From Bacteroidales bacterium KHT7 (GTDB taxonomy: Bacteria > Bacteroidota > Bacteroidia > Bacteroidales > Bacteroidaceae), in assembly GCA_900102385.1 (NCBI GenBank), contig FNBQ01000007.1, positions 62,001-126,000 of the forward strand: 64,000 bases of DNA, read 5' to 3'. A model generated the notes under the pieces. The model was not told the origin of the DNA. It searched no databases and worked only from the letters and a program-made list of their open reading frames with translations. Shown piece by piece: positions 45,274-55,311 of the stretch (position 1 is the stretch's first letter; every line of letters starts with the position of its first letter). The position numbers and the translations under genes are program-made.

Positions 45274-45302
45274 AGCTCGGCTGAAAATGCCGGGCTTTTT
45301 TG
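45274..45302 (+). terminator. Terminator of the glycosidase run
   Basis: AGCTCGGC (45274-45281) pairs with GCCGGGCT (45289-45296) with one G-T pair over a 7-base loop, followed by T6. Confidence 0.88.
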
Positions 45303-45346
45303 TAAGAAAAGATTCTGGTCATGCAAGGTTTCTGAAAAAACTGCAT

Positions 45347-45354
45347 TATATTTG
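45347..45354 (+). promoter_or_regulatory. -7 element of the DUF4377 lipoprotein gene
   Basis: TATATTTG followed by CAG is a perfect -7 box, 24 bases before the ATG at 45379. A -33 box is not clear. Its presence suggests that transcription continues despite the frameshifted start. Confidence 0.55.
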
Positions 45355-45378
45355 CAGAAATTCCCCCAAAAAATAAAT

Positions 45379-46201
45379 ATGAAAAAAATACATAATCATT
45401 CTTTTTAGCCTATTGGCAGTGTTTACTTTTACATCGTGTTCTGACGATGAAAAAGACGATGAGAAAGATTCTGTAACAGAAGTGAATATCTACGTTTCCG
45501 ACGAAACCGAAATCATGTACGATTTGTTTGATGGCGAATGCACTTATCCTATTGAGTGTATGCTTGTAAAAGAAGGAGATGCCAGCGACTGGCAGAAACT
45601 GCCTTTCGGCTTTATCGAAGGCTTTACTTACGAGAAGGGACATTCGTATACTCTTAGGGTGAGTAAGACGACTCTTGCCAATCCACCTCAGGACGCACTG
45701 AACTTTACTTACAAGATGAAGGCGATATTAAAGGACGAGGTCATTTCAGAGCCTGATGTCCCGGCAGTTGATATAAAGTCAGAGGCAGATATCGAATACG
45801 AAGAAAAGTGTCCGTATGCCAAGTATGTTGTGGATTCGCCAGTCTTGATTGATAAGGACGGCAAAAGCTATGCATCGAACGGCAGAGAACGTCCGTCATT
45901 CAAGTATTGCCGCATCTATCTGAATAACATTCTTGATAAGGGTGATCCGAACTGGATACTGTTCAACAGAGTGCAATATGTGGCGATGTATGCCTATGTC
46001 TTTTCGCCGTTGTCAGACAAGGTTTCACTTGTTTCTGTATCAGGAGACGGTCCTTTGCTGGAATATATCATTTCCGAGTCTGAGTTTGACAATATCGTAT
46101 CGAAATCCGCAGTTGGCGAAGAACTGAAATTCGTTGTCGTGTTGGTCAATGTCAACAGAAAAGGACTTCAGAGGCTGGAAATCGTAATCAGAAAATGCTG
46201 A
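45379..46201 (+). CDS. DUF4377-type lipoprotein with frameshifted start
   Basis: From the ATG at 45379 the frame reads nine codons and meets TAG at 45406. If the run of seven A (45382-45388) had six, the frame would read MKKYIIILFSLLAVFTFTSC, a perfect lipoprotein signal with Cys20, and continue uninterrupted for about 270 residues. The mature part has VNIYVSDETEIMYDLFDG, IECMLVKEGDASDWQKLPFG and IEGFTYEKGHSYTLRVSKT, the DUF4377 pattern, then a second region without known family. So the body is intact and only the start is out of frame: slippage, a phase-variable switch, a recent mutation or an assembly error. Initiation at the TTG 45413 would lose the signal peptide. Confidence 0.7.
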
Positions 46202-46222
46202 TGGCGGCTCGTTCATAAGAAA

Positions 46223-46270
46223 AACAGCGGAAAGGCTCGTGAAATTACGGCTTTTCCGCTGTTCTTTTTT
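46223..46270. terminator. Bidirectional terminator between lipoprotein and GH28-like gene
   Basis: AACAGCGGAAA (46223-46233) pairs with TTTCCGCTGTT (46253-46263); a T-run follows on the + strand, and the left flank is A-rich for the - strand gene ending at 46269. Confidence 0.85.
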
Positions 46271-47741
46271 ATTCTGCATTGTTCGTCTTGATCTTGCTGA
46301 GTTTTACCTTTTTTGCATCGGAAAGATGGAAAGGCGGACGTTCATCGTGTTTTTTTGTCGAAAGGCTGATGTTCTTCAGCCTGATGCCCTCGGCATGAGT
46401 TATGGCGAATCCCCATGCCGGCTGAATGCCGTGTGCCGACGGCTCGGGATAGTTTGCCTCGCCAAACTGATTGGCTTTTCGTGCCGACGGAATGAAGAAC
46501 GGATTCACTCCGCGCTGCTCGCGCACATCGTCGAGCGTTATGCCGCCGCGATATTCGATGTTTACGTTTTTAATGCTCACGTTTCGTACGGGATGTCCAT
46601 TTGTTCCGGCAATGATGCAGGCGTAGCGACTGTCAGCATCCTTCACGTTCACGTTGCTGATGCTTATTCCGTTTACCGACGAATGATGAAAACCTTCTGG
46701 TGCTCTCATGCGGTCGCCCAGCCTGATGTAGATAGGCGAGTTGCAGATGTCGTTCATCCTTATGTCGCTAACGCTTACGTCCTCGATTGCCGCGCCGTCT
46801 ACCGTTTCCAAGGCAAGACCGCGACAATGTTCGAATGTGCATCGGCGTATTGTTATGTGTCTGAATCCGCCGTTCGACTCTGTGCCCAGTTTTATGCGCC
46901 CTGTCGGACCGTCGCCGTCGGGTGCTTTTACGGATGTTGTGGCACGTGTTCCGTCAATCATCGTGCCTATGTCGAAACCGCTAACGTGGCAGTCCTCAAT
47001 CAGAACGTGCTCAGTTGGTTTTTCGCGGCCAAGCGCGTATGAGCATTTCAGCACGATGGCATCATCGTTTATCGTATTTACCTTGCAGTTTCTAATTACC
47101 ACGCGCTCGCAGCAGTCAATGTCAAAGCCGTCGCGGTTGGTGTCGGCCGTTACGTCCTCAATCAGAAGGTCGTCGACACCAGTGAGGAGAAGGGCGAAAT
47201 GTCCGCATCTCAGAAAACTCAATCCTCGAACTGTTACGTTGCGACAGTCGCGCAAGGCCAGAGCCTTGTTTGCCAGAGTCTTGCCGTTTATATTGTTTTT
47301 GATGCCGCGCGACAGAACGTCCGTTCCGTCTATGAGTCCTTCACCCTCGAGCGTAACATCATGCAGATTTTCGCCCCAGATGAGCGAGTTGTGCCAGTGG
47401 CTGTGTCCGAAGTCCTGAAAGTGCGAATCGTTCGGCTCTGGTTCGTCGTATCCGGCTTCTGACGATACTTGTGCCGCCTTGATTACTGCACCTTTCTCGA
47501 GCCTCAGCGTAATGCCCGATTTCAGTCTGATTGAGTAGCAGAGATATTGTCCTTCAGAAATCAGTACCGTTCCGCCGCCATCTTCCGCCGCCTTGTCGAT
47601 AGCTTCGTTTATGGCTGGCGAGTCGATGTGCTTTCCGTTGCCCATCGCCCCGAAATCCTTAACGTTGTATGTAGCTGCAAATCCGCTGGTTATATGCAGC
47701 GAAAGCAGCACGAATAATATAGTGTAGTTAAATCTTTTCAT
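46269..47741 (-). CDS. GH28-like polygalacturonase-family protein
   Basis: The 490-residue protein has a signal peptide (MKRFNYTILFVLLSLHITSG to FAA) and begins YNVKDFGAMGNGKHIDSPAI, the typical GH28 entry. A right-handed beta-helix follows, with NRDGFDID at 202-209 in place of the usual NTDGID and NDDAIVLK at 225-232 for GDDCIAIK; GRIKLGTE keeps the RIK motif. The usual His of the GHGISIG box is replaced by SGFDIG. The catalytic Asp residues are thus kept while an accessory His seems missing, so the bond cleaved may not be a standard galacturonate linkage. It lies 7 bases from the sensor gene on the same strand, probably in one transcript with it. Confidence 0.82.
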   Translation of the reverse strand: MKRFNYTILFVLLSLHITSGFAATYNVKDFGAMGNGKHIDSPAINEAIDKAAEDGGGTVLISEGQYLCYSIRLKSGITLRLEKGAVIKAAQVSSEAGYDEPEPNDSHFQDFGHSHWHNSLIWGENLHDVTLEGEGLIDGTDVLSRGIKNNINGKTLANKALALRDCRNVTVRGLSFLRCGHFALLLTGVDDLLIEDVTADTNRDGFDIDCCERVVIRNCKVNTINDDAIVLKCSYALGREKPTEHVLIEDCHVSGFDIGTMIDGTRATTSVKAPDGDGPTGRIKLGTESNGGFRHITIRRCTFEHCRGLALETVDGAAIEDVSVSDIRMNDICNSPIYIRLGDRMRAPEGFHHSSVNGISISNVNVKDADSRYACIIAGTNGHPVRNVSIKNVNIEYRGGITLDDVREQRGVNPFFIPSARKANQFGEANYPEPSAHGIQPAWGFAITHAEGIRLKNISLSTKKHDERPPFHLSDAKKVKLSKIKTNNAE

Positions 47742-47748
47742 TGTTTTA

Positions 47749-50700
47749 TTATGAGTTTTTCTTTTTTACTTCCGACGGAAGGATTCCGAACTCCTTTTTG
47801 AACGTCTCGCGGAAGTGAGACATCTGGTTGAAGCCCGTCATCATGGCGGCTTCGGTAACGTTGTAGTCGCCGCTCTCGAGCAGTTTGTAGCAATGTTGCA
47901 GGCGGAACTTCCTGATGTATTCCTTGGCGGTCATTCCTGTAAGAGCCTTAACCTTGCGATAGAATGTGCTGTGGCTCATCGCCATCTTGTCGGTAACGAA
48001 CGGAAGGTCGATGTCTTGGTTCATTATGTTGCCGGTTATGATGTCGTTAAGCTTGTCGAGAAACTCTTGGTCGAGACGGCTAAGTTGAGCCACGTTTATC
48101 GTCTGCATAGGTTCTTCGACAACCTTTTCGGGCTCTATGCTGCGGTTGCTTATGTATTCGGCCAGTCTACGGCGAGCCGTGAGCAGATTCTTTATTCGGC
48201 TTGCCAGAAGTTTGGCGGTGAAAGGCTTTGTGATGTACGAGTCCGCTCCGCTGTCGTAGCCATCTTCCTTGTCCTCGTCGCTGTCTTTGGCTGTGAGAAG
48301 GATTATCGGAATGTGGCTCGTGCGGATGTCGCCCTTCAGCACGCGAGTAAGTTGAATTCCGTTCATCTTCGGCATCATGATGTCGCTTACAATTATGTCT
48401 GGAATCTGTTCCTGAGCCATCTGCACGCCCTCTTCGCCGTTTGTTGCCTCTATTATGCGGAAGTCATCGCAGAACGAGTCGGCAATGTACTGGCGGATGT
48501 CGGCGTTGTCCTCGACAACCAGAAGCGTCGGCATTGATGCGCCCTGTGTCTCTTGCTCCGAATCCTGCATATCTTCTTCCGAATCTGTAAGAACAGACTC
48601 GTCGTCCTTGTGAAGCGCGTTCGGATAGGTATTGTCTATACTCAGCGACAGAGTGAAGCAGCTGCCTCGCCCTTCGGTGCTCTCTACGCTCAGTTGCGCT
48701 TCGTGAAGGTCGGCGAGCGATTTTACGAGAGCCAGTCCGATGCCCGTTCCCGATGCCTGATGTCCGTCGTTTGCCTGATAGTAACGCTCAAAGACGTGCG
48801 GCAGGGCTTCAGGACTGATGCCGTAGCCAGTGTCGGCAACCGAGATGCTTACCATTCCGTCGTCTGCCATGCTTACGGTTGTGCTGATGCTACCTTCTTC
48901 GGTATATTTAATGGCGTTAGAGAGCAGATTGTTCAGCACGGTGGTTATGATTTCTGAGTCGAAATAGACGTTTGGCAGATTTTCGTCGATGTTGAGTTCG
49001 AACTTCACCTTCGGATTTCTGTTCAACTCGTTGTAGTAGAGACCGATTTCGCGCACAAATTTGCCCAAATCGCCCTTTGCCACGGTAAGGCGGCGGTTTT
49101 GCGTCTCGGCTTTTCTGAACTCCAGAATCTCGTTAATCAGTTCGCGCAGTCTGTCTGCGCTCTTCTGAATCATCGAAACGCGTCGGCGGCACGTCTGCGG
49201 AAGTTGTTTGTCGTCTGCCAAGTCCTCGAGTGGACCGAGGATGAGCGTTAGCGGAGTGCGCAGTTCGTGGGTTATGTTAGTGAAGAATCTCAGACGTTCC
49301 TCGTTCAGTTCCTGCTTCTGCTGGCTCTCGCGCTTTTCCAGTTCGAGCGAGTTGCGTAGCGTCAGTCGGCGTTTGTACGAGCGCATCAGCCACACAATCC
49401 ACATTATTAGTGCTATTGTGTAGAGAATGTAGGCCCACCAAGTGCGCCAGAACGGCGGATTGATGATAATCTCAAGTTGAGTCTGCTTGGCATTCTCCCA
49501 ATCCTGGTTCTTCAGTTTTGCCCTCAGAATGAAGGTGTAGTGCCCCGGCTGCAATCCGCGGAAGATAACGTCGTGGTCGTTGTCTATGTTGTACCACTTG
49601 TTGTCCATGCCCTTCATCATGTACGAGTATTCAACGCTCTCGGCTTGTGCAAAGTCGCGCACGGTAAATGTAAGGCGAATGGTGTTCTGGTTGTATTCTG
49701 TGTAGACTCGTTTTTGCGAGTCGGGCATCAGTTGCTGAAGTATCGTGTTTTTTCCTTCGGAAGCATAAAACCCGAAGTCAATAATTTGAACGTCAGAAAC
49801 TTGCGAATTTCGGTTCAATAACTTCGGATTGAAGAAGCATGCACCCGATGCCGAGCCGAAATATATCGTTCCGTCGTTGCCTGTTATGGCTGCTCCGCTG
49901 GCAAATCCGGTAGGCTGATGCGTGTCTTGAACGCCGAAATTATAGAATCTTTTTGAATCATGGTCGAAGCGCGACAATCCCGAATAAGTGCTTAGCCAGA
50001 TGTCGCCGTCGCCGCTTTGTTGCAGAGCCTGAAGATGAATGTCGTTAAGTCCTTGCTGACGGCCGTAGCAACTTATGCCTTTCAGATTAACCGGGTCGGC
50101 AAGATGGATAAGTCCTGCATCGGTAGCCAACCATAATCCCGAGTTTTTGCGGTCTTTTATAACCTGCCTTATCTTGTTGGTCGGAAATCCGTTTGGCGTG
50201 GTAAGATGTTTGTACTTGCTCGTTTTCAGGTTAAATGAATAGATGCCATCGCCAAGTGTAGCGATAAACACTTGATTATTCGATGTTTTCAGAATACAGG
50301 TGATAGGCGAGTGCAGCATTTTGCTTATTGCCTCGTGCTTCACTATTTTTCCGTAATGATACTTGTATGCGCCGTATTCTGCGCCAATCCAGATGTTTCC
50401 GTCTGCATCTTCGTAGAAAGAATGGATGTCCGAGCCTTCGGGAAGAATCCTGATGTGTTCAAACTGCTCTGTCTTTCGGTCGAAGCGGAAGACACCTTGG
50501 TCGTCGATGCCTATCCACACGTTTCCGTTGCGGTCGGTCATCATGCAGCGCGGAAAACTGAATTCACGGTGCATCTTGTTCTGTCCCGACCATTGTCGCG
50601 TCATTTTCAGGTCGTGCCACAGCGACAGACCGTTTTCGTTGGCAATCCACAGTCCGTCGGACTTTGTGTCGTTTGCCATCGCATTTATCGAGTGTTTTCC

Positions 50701-51705
50701 GTCAAGAATGCTAAAGTCGGACTTCTGCGCGCTGATGAAGTCAATGCCGGTGCTGTGGTTTCCAATCCAAACGTTGCCGTAAGGGTCTTGCAAGACGCTT
50801 CGCGTGTTAAGCGATGATGTTTTCACCGAAACGTTCTCGTAGCACAGAACGGCATTGTCGGGCGACAGAACCTTTATTCCGCCGATGTCTGTGGCAATCC
50901 ACAGCGTGCCGTCGTTCATCTGTTTTATGTCGTATACGTTGTCTTCGAATCCGTTTGTGCCTGTAACTTTGCTGAAAGTTCCGGTGTTGGGGTCGAAGCG
51001 TGCCAGTCCGCGGTCTGTTCCAACCCAGATGCGCTGCTGACGGTCTTTGTAGATGCATCTTACGTTGTTTCCCGGCAGTCCGTCTTTCTTCTCCTTCTGA
51101 TACAGATAGTTTGTTGTCTGCCCTGTGCTCAGGTCAACAATGCTCATTCCGTGCTGAGGATGACCGATATACAGATGTCCTCTGCCGTCTTCTATTGCGC
51201 ATCTGTTGTCGTGAAGTTCCTTCATTTTCAGGTTTACTGGCAGTAACTTACCTTTTTCAATCTTCAGTTTCTGAACCTCGCCGTTGCCATAAACAAGCCA
51301 CACGCCGTCGGATGCCGACGCAATGTTGTTGATGCTCGATTTTATCAGTCCGTTGTTGGCATTCAGAATCTCCGTTGTGCCTTTTGTCGGATTGTAGATG
51401 GCAAGTCCGCGCTCCGTGCCTATGAGCATCAGTCCCGATGGCTCGTGCCAGTAGAGCGATGATATGTACTGTCCGCTCACAATCTCGTTTGTAACTACCG
51501 GCTGACACATTTTTCCGGCTATGCGGTTAACTCCGCTTTCGGTAGCAGCCCAAACGTAGCCCTGTCCGTCTATGGCGATGGCGTTTACAAAATTGTTCGA
51601 CAGTCCGTCCGACGAATTTATGCATTTCGAGATATTGTGAACCTGAGCATACGGCATCAGGCTGCACAGCACAAATGTTATTGTTAAAATTATTTTCTTT
51701 CTCAT
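47749..51705 (-). CDS. Hybrid two-component system sensor/AraC regulator (HTCS)
   Basis: The ATG at 51705 (MRKKIILTITFVLCSLMPYA) gives 1318 residues; the TTG four codons upstream is less likely. Order of parts: signal peptide; periplasmic double beta-propeller of repeated Reg_prop lines (such as IWVGTDRGLARFDP, LWIATDIGGIKVL); a Y_Y_Y domain; a membrane helix (AYILYTIALIMWIVWLM); a histidine kinase with His813 in THELRTP and ATP-binding DTGYGISPEALPHVFERYY and GTGIGLALVKSL; a receiver with Asp1108 in VSDIMMPKMNG and Lys in YITKPF; and a C-terminal AraC helix-turn-helix (LPFVTDKMAMSHSTFYRKVK). It should sense an oligosaccharide in the periplasm and switch on the divergent susC/susD and the flanking enzymes. 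Confidence 0.96.
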   Translation of the reverse strand: MRKKIILTITFVLCSLMPYAQVHNISKCINSSDGLSNNFVNAIAIDGQGYVWAATESGVNRIAGKMCQPVVTNEIVSGQYISSLYWHEPSGLMLIGTERGLAIYNPTKGTTEILNANNGLIKSSINNIASASDGVWLVYGNGEVQKLKIEKGKLLPVNLKMKELHDNRCAIEDGRGHLYIGHPQHGMSIVDLSTGQTTNYLYQKEKKDGLPGNNVRCIYKDRQQRIWVGTDRGLARFDPNTGTFSKVTGTNGFEDNVYDIKQMNDGTLWIATDIGGIKVLSPDNAVLCYENVSVKTSSLNTRSVLQDPYGNVWIGNHSTGIDFISAQKSDFSILDGKHSINAMANDTKSDGLWIANENGLSLWHDLKMTRQWSGQNKMHREFSFPRCMMTDRNGNVWIGIDDQGVFRFDRKTEQFEHIRILPEGSDIHSFYEDADGNIWIGAEYGAYKYHYGKIVKHEAISKMLHSPITCILKTSNNQVFIATLGDGIYSFNLKTSKYKHLTTPNGFPTNKIRQVIKDRKNSGLWLATDAGLIHLADPVNLKGISCYGRQQGLNDIHLQALQQSGDGDIWLSTYSGLSRFDHDSKRFYNFGVQDTHQPTGFASGAAITGNDGTIYFGSASGACFFNPKLLNRNSQVSDVQIIDFGFYASEGKNTILQQLMPDSQKRVYTEYNQNTIRLTFTVRDFAQAESVEYSYMMKGMDNKWYNIDNDHDVIFRGLQPGHYTFILRAKLKNQDWENAKQTQLEIIINPPFWRTWWAYILYTIALIMWIVWLMRSYKRRLTLRNSLELEKRESQQKQELNEERLRFFTNITHELRTPLTLILGPLEDLADDKQLPQTCRRRVSMIQKSADRLRELINEILEFRKAETQNRRLTVAKGDLGKFVREIGLYYNELNRNPKVKFELNIDENLPNVYFDSEIITTVLNNLLSNAIKYTEEGSISTTVSMADDGMVSISVADTGYGISPEALPHVFERYYQANDGHQASGTGIGLALVKSLADLHEAQLSVESTEGRGSCFTLSLSIDNTYPNALHKDDESVLTDSEEDMQDSEQETQGASMPTLLVVEDNADIRQYIADSFCDDFRIIEATNGEEGVQMAQEQIPDIIVSDIMMPKMNGIQLTRVLKGDIRTSHIPIILLTAKDSDEDKEDGYDSGADSYITKPFTAKLLASRIKNLLTARRRLAEYISNRSIEPEKVVEEPMQTINVAQLSRLDQEFLDKLNDIITGNIMNQDIDLPFVTDKMAMSHSTFYRKVKALTGMTAKEYIRKFRLQHCYKLLESGDYNVTEAAMMTGFNQMSHFRETFKKEFGILPSEVKKKNS

Positions 51706-51774
51706 GACAATCTTCAAAGGTTTTTCAGCCTTGCTATTTTCGATTGTTTATAATAATGTGTTGTATATTCTTTG

Positions 51775-51782
51775 CAAATATA
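51775..51782 (-). promoter_or_regulatory. -7 element of the HTCS gene
   Basis: TATATTTG on the - strand, about 65 bases before the ATG. The 406-base gap between HTCS and susC otherwise holds AT-rich sequence with the likely HTCS target upstream of susC; no clear direct repeats were found. Confidence 0.5.
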
Positions 51783-51963
51783 CAAAAAAGAGCAGGTAAG
51801 TAAAACAGCGAAATCGCTTTTCGGGAACATTGACGCGTTAGTGTACTCATTTTGCTGAATTATTGTGTTTTTTACGTTGAAAATCTATGTTTTTGTCCCA
51901 TTCTGCTGAAAAACCATACTCTAAATGGCAGAAATATGTCGGTATGTTCTTGATAAATCTTTC

Positions 51964-51971
51964 TACTTTTG
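51964..51971 (+). promoter_or_regulatory. Candidate -7 element of susC
   Basis: TACTTTTG fits TAnnTTTG and would leave a leader of about 135 bases. Long leaders are common before susC-like genes. There is no -33 box, as expected if an activator is needed. Weak evidence. Confidence 0.35.
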
Positions 51972-52111
51972 TCGCAATCAAGTCGACGAAATCTATTACC
52001 ATGGATTGTTTCGAGAGACTTAACAGAATACTAAAACCAATGTTTCTAAAAAGAAGCGTGAACATAAAGTGAACATTTTAGTTAACTATAATTTTAATTT
52101 TAAAGGTTATT

Positions 52112-55100
52112 ATGGAAGTAAAAAAGAATCCAAAGAGTCGTTCTGCCATGAGCGGAAAGGCTGACAAGAAAGGTTTCTGCCGCAGATGTCAGAACTTTCT
52201 TATTCTTGTCCTGATGGCTCTATGCCCGGCTTTTTCCATGGCACAGGGACAGCAAGTGACGGGAAATGTCGTTGATGAGTCGGGCGACCCTATCATTGGT
52301 GCAAGCGTGCAGGTAAAGGGCACAAGCAACGGTACTATAACCGATTTTAACGGAACTTTCAACATTTCGGGTGTATCAAAGAATGCGAATCTTGTTATCT
52401 CTTACATCGGATTCCGCACTCAGACCATTTCAGTTGCTGGAAAAAACAATATCAAGGTAACTCTTGAAGAAGACAAACAACTTCTCGACGAGGTTGTGGT
52501 TGTTGGTTACGGTATGCAGCGCAAGACCGATGTAACCGGAGCGCTTACCCGTGTGGGCGAGAAGGAACTCAACTCAAAGCCAGTGGCAAATGCTTTTCAG
52601 GCATTGCAGGGAAAGGCTGCCGGAGTTGATATCACCACCAACGAGCGTCCGGGAACTGTTGGTAGCATCAGCATTCGTGGTCAGCGTTCAATCAATGCCG
52701 GCACAGATCCTCTCTATGTTGTAGATGGTGTGCCATTGCAGGCTGGCGGTATCGAGTCTATCAACCCTCGCGACATCGAGTCTATCGACATTCTGAAGGA
52801 TGCTTCTTCTACTGCCATCTATGGTAGCCGAGGCGCAAACGGTGTTGTTCTGGTAACAACAAAGCGCGGTCAGGAAGGCAGAACTCAGGTCTCATACGGT
52901 GGCTCTTTCACATTCGAGAAGATTGTCGACAAGAGCCCTGCAATGAGTGCAAGCGACTATATTACATGGCGTCGTTGGGCAATGTACAACCAGAGCCCAA
53001 GCAAGTACACTCCGGGCAATCAGCCAACAAAGGAGCAGGATAGCGAGTTCTTCAAGGGCGATAACACCGCACTTGCCAACGTAATGAAAGGATGGGAGAG
53101 CGGAACTTGGGACGGCTCAAAGGTTACTGATACCGACTGGACCGATTTCGTAACTCAGACAGGTATCACTCAGGAGCACACGCTAAGTGTTCGTGGCGGT
53201 ACAAAGAATGTTTCTGGCTTTGTTTCTTTCGGTTACATGAAGAACAAAGGTACTCAGAAAGGTCAGGAGTATGAGCGTTACAACTTCTCGGCATCTGCCG
53301 ATGTACAGGGCAACAGGTGGTTTAAGGCTGGCGGCTCTTTCAACGCATCTTACAGCGTACAGCAGTATGGTTATTCTAAGGCATACGGAACAAATTCAGG
53401 TCCTACTGATATCTATGGTGCGGCAAAGGCAATTCTTCGTTACACTTTGCCATACGATGAAGATGGAAATCTCATCACTCAGCCGGGTGGTTCAACAACA
53501 AACACATACTCTATCATAGACGAGTGGACAAAGTCTAACGATAACCGCGAGAACTATCGCGTTTTGGGCAGTTTCTATGCTCAGATTGACTTTGGCAAAA
53601 TGTGGGAGAAACTGAGTGGCTTGCAGTGGAAGACACAGTTCGGCCCTGAGTTGCGCTACTATCGTAACGGAAACTTCCTCGATGCAAGTTCTATTAGCCG
53701 TGCAGGAGGTAACAATACAGTTAGCCGTGACGATGAACGCCAGTTGGCTTGGACTCTCGACAATATGTTGCTCTTCAACAAAGAGTTTGGCAAGCATACG
53801 GTTGGCGTTACTCTGTTGCAGAGTGCTTCAAAGTCAAACAAAGAGGAAAGCAAAATAAGCGAGGAGAACATTCCTATTCCTTCTTTCCTATGGAATAATC
53901 TTGGTGCTGTTGATGTAACAGACTCTAAATATAAGGTAGGCATTGGCTCAGATTTGAACGAAACTGCCATGACATCTTATATGGCTCGTGTAAACTACTC
54001 TTTCATGGAGCGTTACTTGCTCACTGCTTCTGCCCGTTGGGATGGTGCGGCTGTTCTTGCTCAGGGCAACAAGTGGGATTTCTTCCCATCTATGGCACTT
54101 GGCTGGCGTATGGAGCAGGAGGAATTCATGAAGGATTTCGATTGGCTCGACCAGTTGAAGGTGCGTGCCGGTGTCGGTGTTACAGGAAACTCGGCTGTTT
54201 CTCCTTACGGAACACTTGGCGTAATCAGTTCTTACTGGATGCCATTCAGCACAGGTAACTCACAGATTTTGGTTACTAACGAGCCTTACTATTCAAGCGG
54301 TTCAAACCTTATGCCTAACAAGTATCTGGGTTGGGAGAAGACAACTCAGTGGAACTTAGGTTTCGACTTCAGTGTATTGAAGGGACGTATTGGCGGTACA
54401 ATCGATATCTATACATCTCGTACAAATGATTTGATTCTTAATGTTAGCATTCCTTCAATTAACGGTTATCCGGCAATGAAGTCAAACATCGGCCAGACAA
54501 AGAACAAGGGTTTCGAGTTCACTCTTAACACAATTCCTGTTATGACAAAGGATATTACTTGGAACTCAAATATCAATTTTGCATGGCAGAAGGATGAAAT
54601 CGTTGAACTTGCTAACGGAAAGCAGGACGATGTAAATAATTCTTGGTTCATCGGACAGTCTATCGGCGTTTTCTATGGCTATCAGAATGCTGGCTTGTGG
54701 CAGGAGAGCGATGCCGAGGAGATGGCTAAGTTCAACGCTAACGGCGAGAAGTTCACAGCCGGTAACGTTCGCCCAGTAGACCAGAACGGCGACTATAAGA
54801 TTGATGCTTCAGACCGTGTAGTTCTTGGCAACAAGAATCCACGCCTTACAGCAGGATGGTCTAACATTGTATCTTGGAAGGGCTTGGAGCTTACTATCGA
54901 GTTGCAGGGACGCTTCAAGTATATGATAAGCACAGGCGGCGAAGGTCAGCTTGGTATGTATCAGCAGCGCGAAATAAGCTACTGGACTCCAGAGAATACC
55001 GGTGCTGAGTGGCAGAAGCCTATCTACAACCAGTCTGGTGGCGACCCATATTCTGGTCTGCTCGGTTTCAAGGACGCATCTTTCATCAAGGTTCGCAATT

Positions 55101-55282
55101 TGTCTCTTGGATATACCCTCGACAAGAATCTGCTTAAGAACCTTGGCATCAGCAACTTGAAGTTCTATATTCAGGGGCGCAACCTTGGTATGCTCTACTC
55201 TTCAGTAGACTTTATGGATCTTGATACAAACAAGACTTATTTCAACCGTGGCTTCACTTTGGGTATGCAGGTTGATTTCTAA
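52112..55282 (+). CDS. SusC-like TonB-dependent outer-membrane transporter
   Basis: This 1056-residue protein has a long basic N-terminus (about 29 residues) before the signal helix FLILVLMALCPAFSMAQ, which may be why the true start could be the ATG at 52151. A carboxypeptidase-like domain (VTGNVVDESGDPIIGASVQV, residues about 50-125) precedes the TonB-box-like DEVVVVGYG and the plug, with ISIRGQRSINAGTDPLYVVD and the SusC signature ASSTAIYGSRGANGVVLVTT. The beta-barrel ends in an aromatic residue (GMQVDF), as outer-membrane barrels do. It imports pectic oligosaccharides with the SusD partner encoded 29 bases downstream. Confidence 0.97.
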   Translation: MEVKKNPKSRSAMSGKADKKGFCRRCQNFLILVLMALCPAFSMAQGQQVTGNVVDESGDPIIGASVQVKGTSNGTITDFNGTFNISGVSKNANLVISYIGFRTQTISVAGKNNIKVTLEEDKQLLDEVVVVGYGMQRKTDVTGALTRVGEKELNSKPVANAFQALQGKAAGVDITTNERPGTVGSISIRGQRSINAGTDPLYVVDGVPLQAGGIESINPRDIESIDILKDASSTAIYGSRGANGVVLVTTKRGQEGRTQVSYGGSFTFEKIVDKSPAMSASDYITWRRWAMYNQSPSKYTPGNQPTKEQDSEFFKGDNTALANVMKGWESGTWDGSKVTDTDWTDFVTQTGITQEHTLSVRGGTKNVSGFVSFGYMKNKGTQKGQEYERYNFSASADVQGNRWFKAGGSFNASYSVQQYGYSKAYGTNSGPTDIYGAAKAILRYTLPYDEDGNLITQPGGSTTNTYSIIDEWTKSNDNRENYRVLGSFYAQIDFGKMWEKLSGLQWKTQFGPELRYYRNGNFLDASSISRAGGNNTVSRDDERQLAWTLDNMLLFNKEFGKHTVGVTLLQSASKSNKEESKISEENIPIPSFLWNNLGAVDVTDSKYKVGIGSDLNETAMTSYMARVNYSFMERYLLTASARWDGAAVLAQGNKWDFFPSMALGWRMEQEEFMKDFDWLDQLKVRAGVGVTGNSAVSPYGTLGVISSYWMPFSTGNSQILVTNEPYYSSGSNLMPNKYLGWEKTTQWNLGFDFSVLKGRIGGTIDIYTSRTNDLILNVSIPSINGYPAMKSNIGQTKNKGFEFTLNTIPVMTKDITWNSNINFAWQKDEIVELANGKQDDVNNSWFIGQSIGVFYGYQNAGLWQESDAEEMAKFNANGEKFTAGNVRPVDQNGDYKIDASDRVVLGNKNPRLTAGWSNIVSWKGLELTIELQGRFKYMISTGGEGQLGMYQQREISYWTPENTGAEWQKPIYNQSGGDPYSGLLGFKDASFIKVRNLSLGYTLDKNLLKNLGISNLKFYIQGRNLGMLYSSVDFMDLDTNKTYFNRGFTLGMQVDF

Positions 55283-55311
55283 AATAATAAACTTAATAGA
55301 ATTGTTTGAAT

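Noticed and set aside
46239-47042. 267-codon plus-strand open frame opposite the GH28-like gene
   Set aside because: Cys-rich low-quality translation antisense to a clear beta-helix enzyme.
51887-52072. 61-codon plus-strand frame upstream of susC
   Set aside because: Lies in the leader/promoter region, has no recognisable feature and ends before the susC start; chance frame is more likely.
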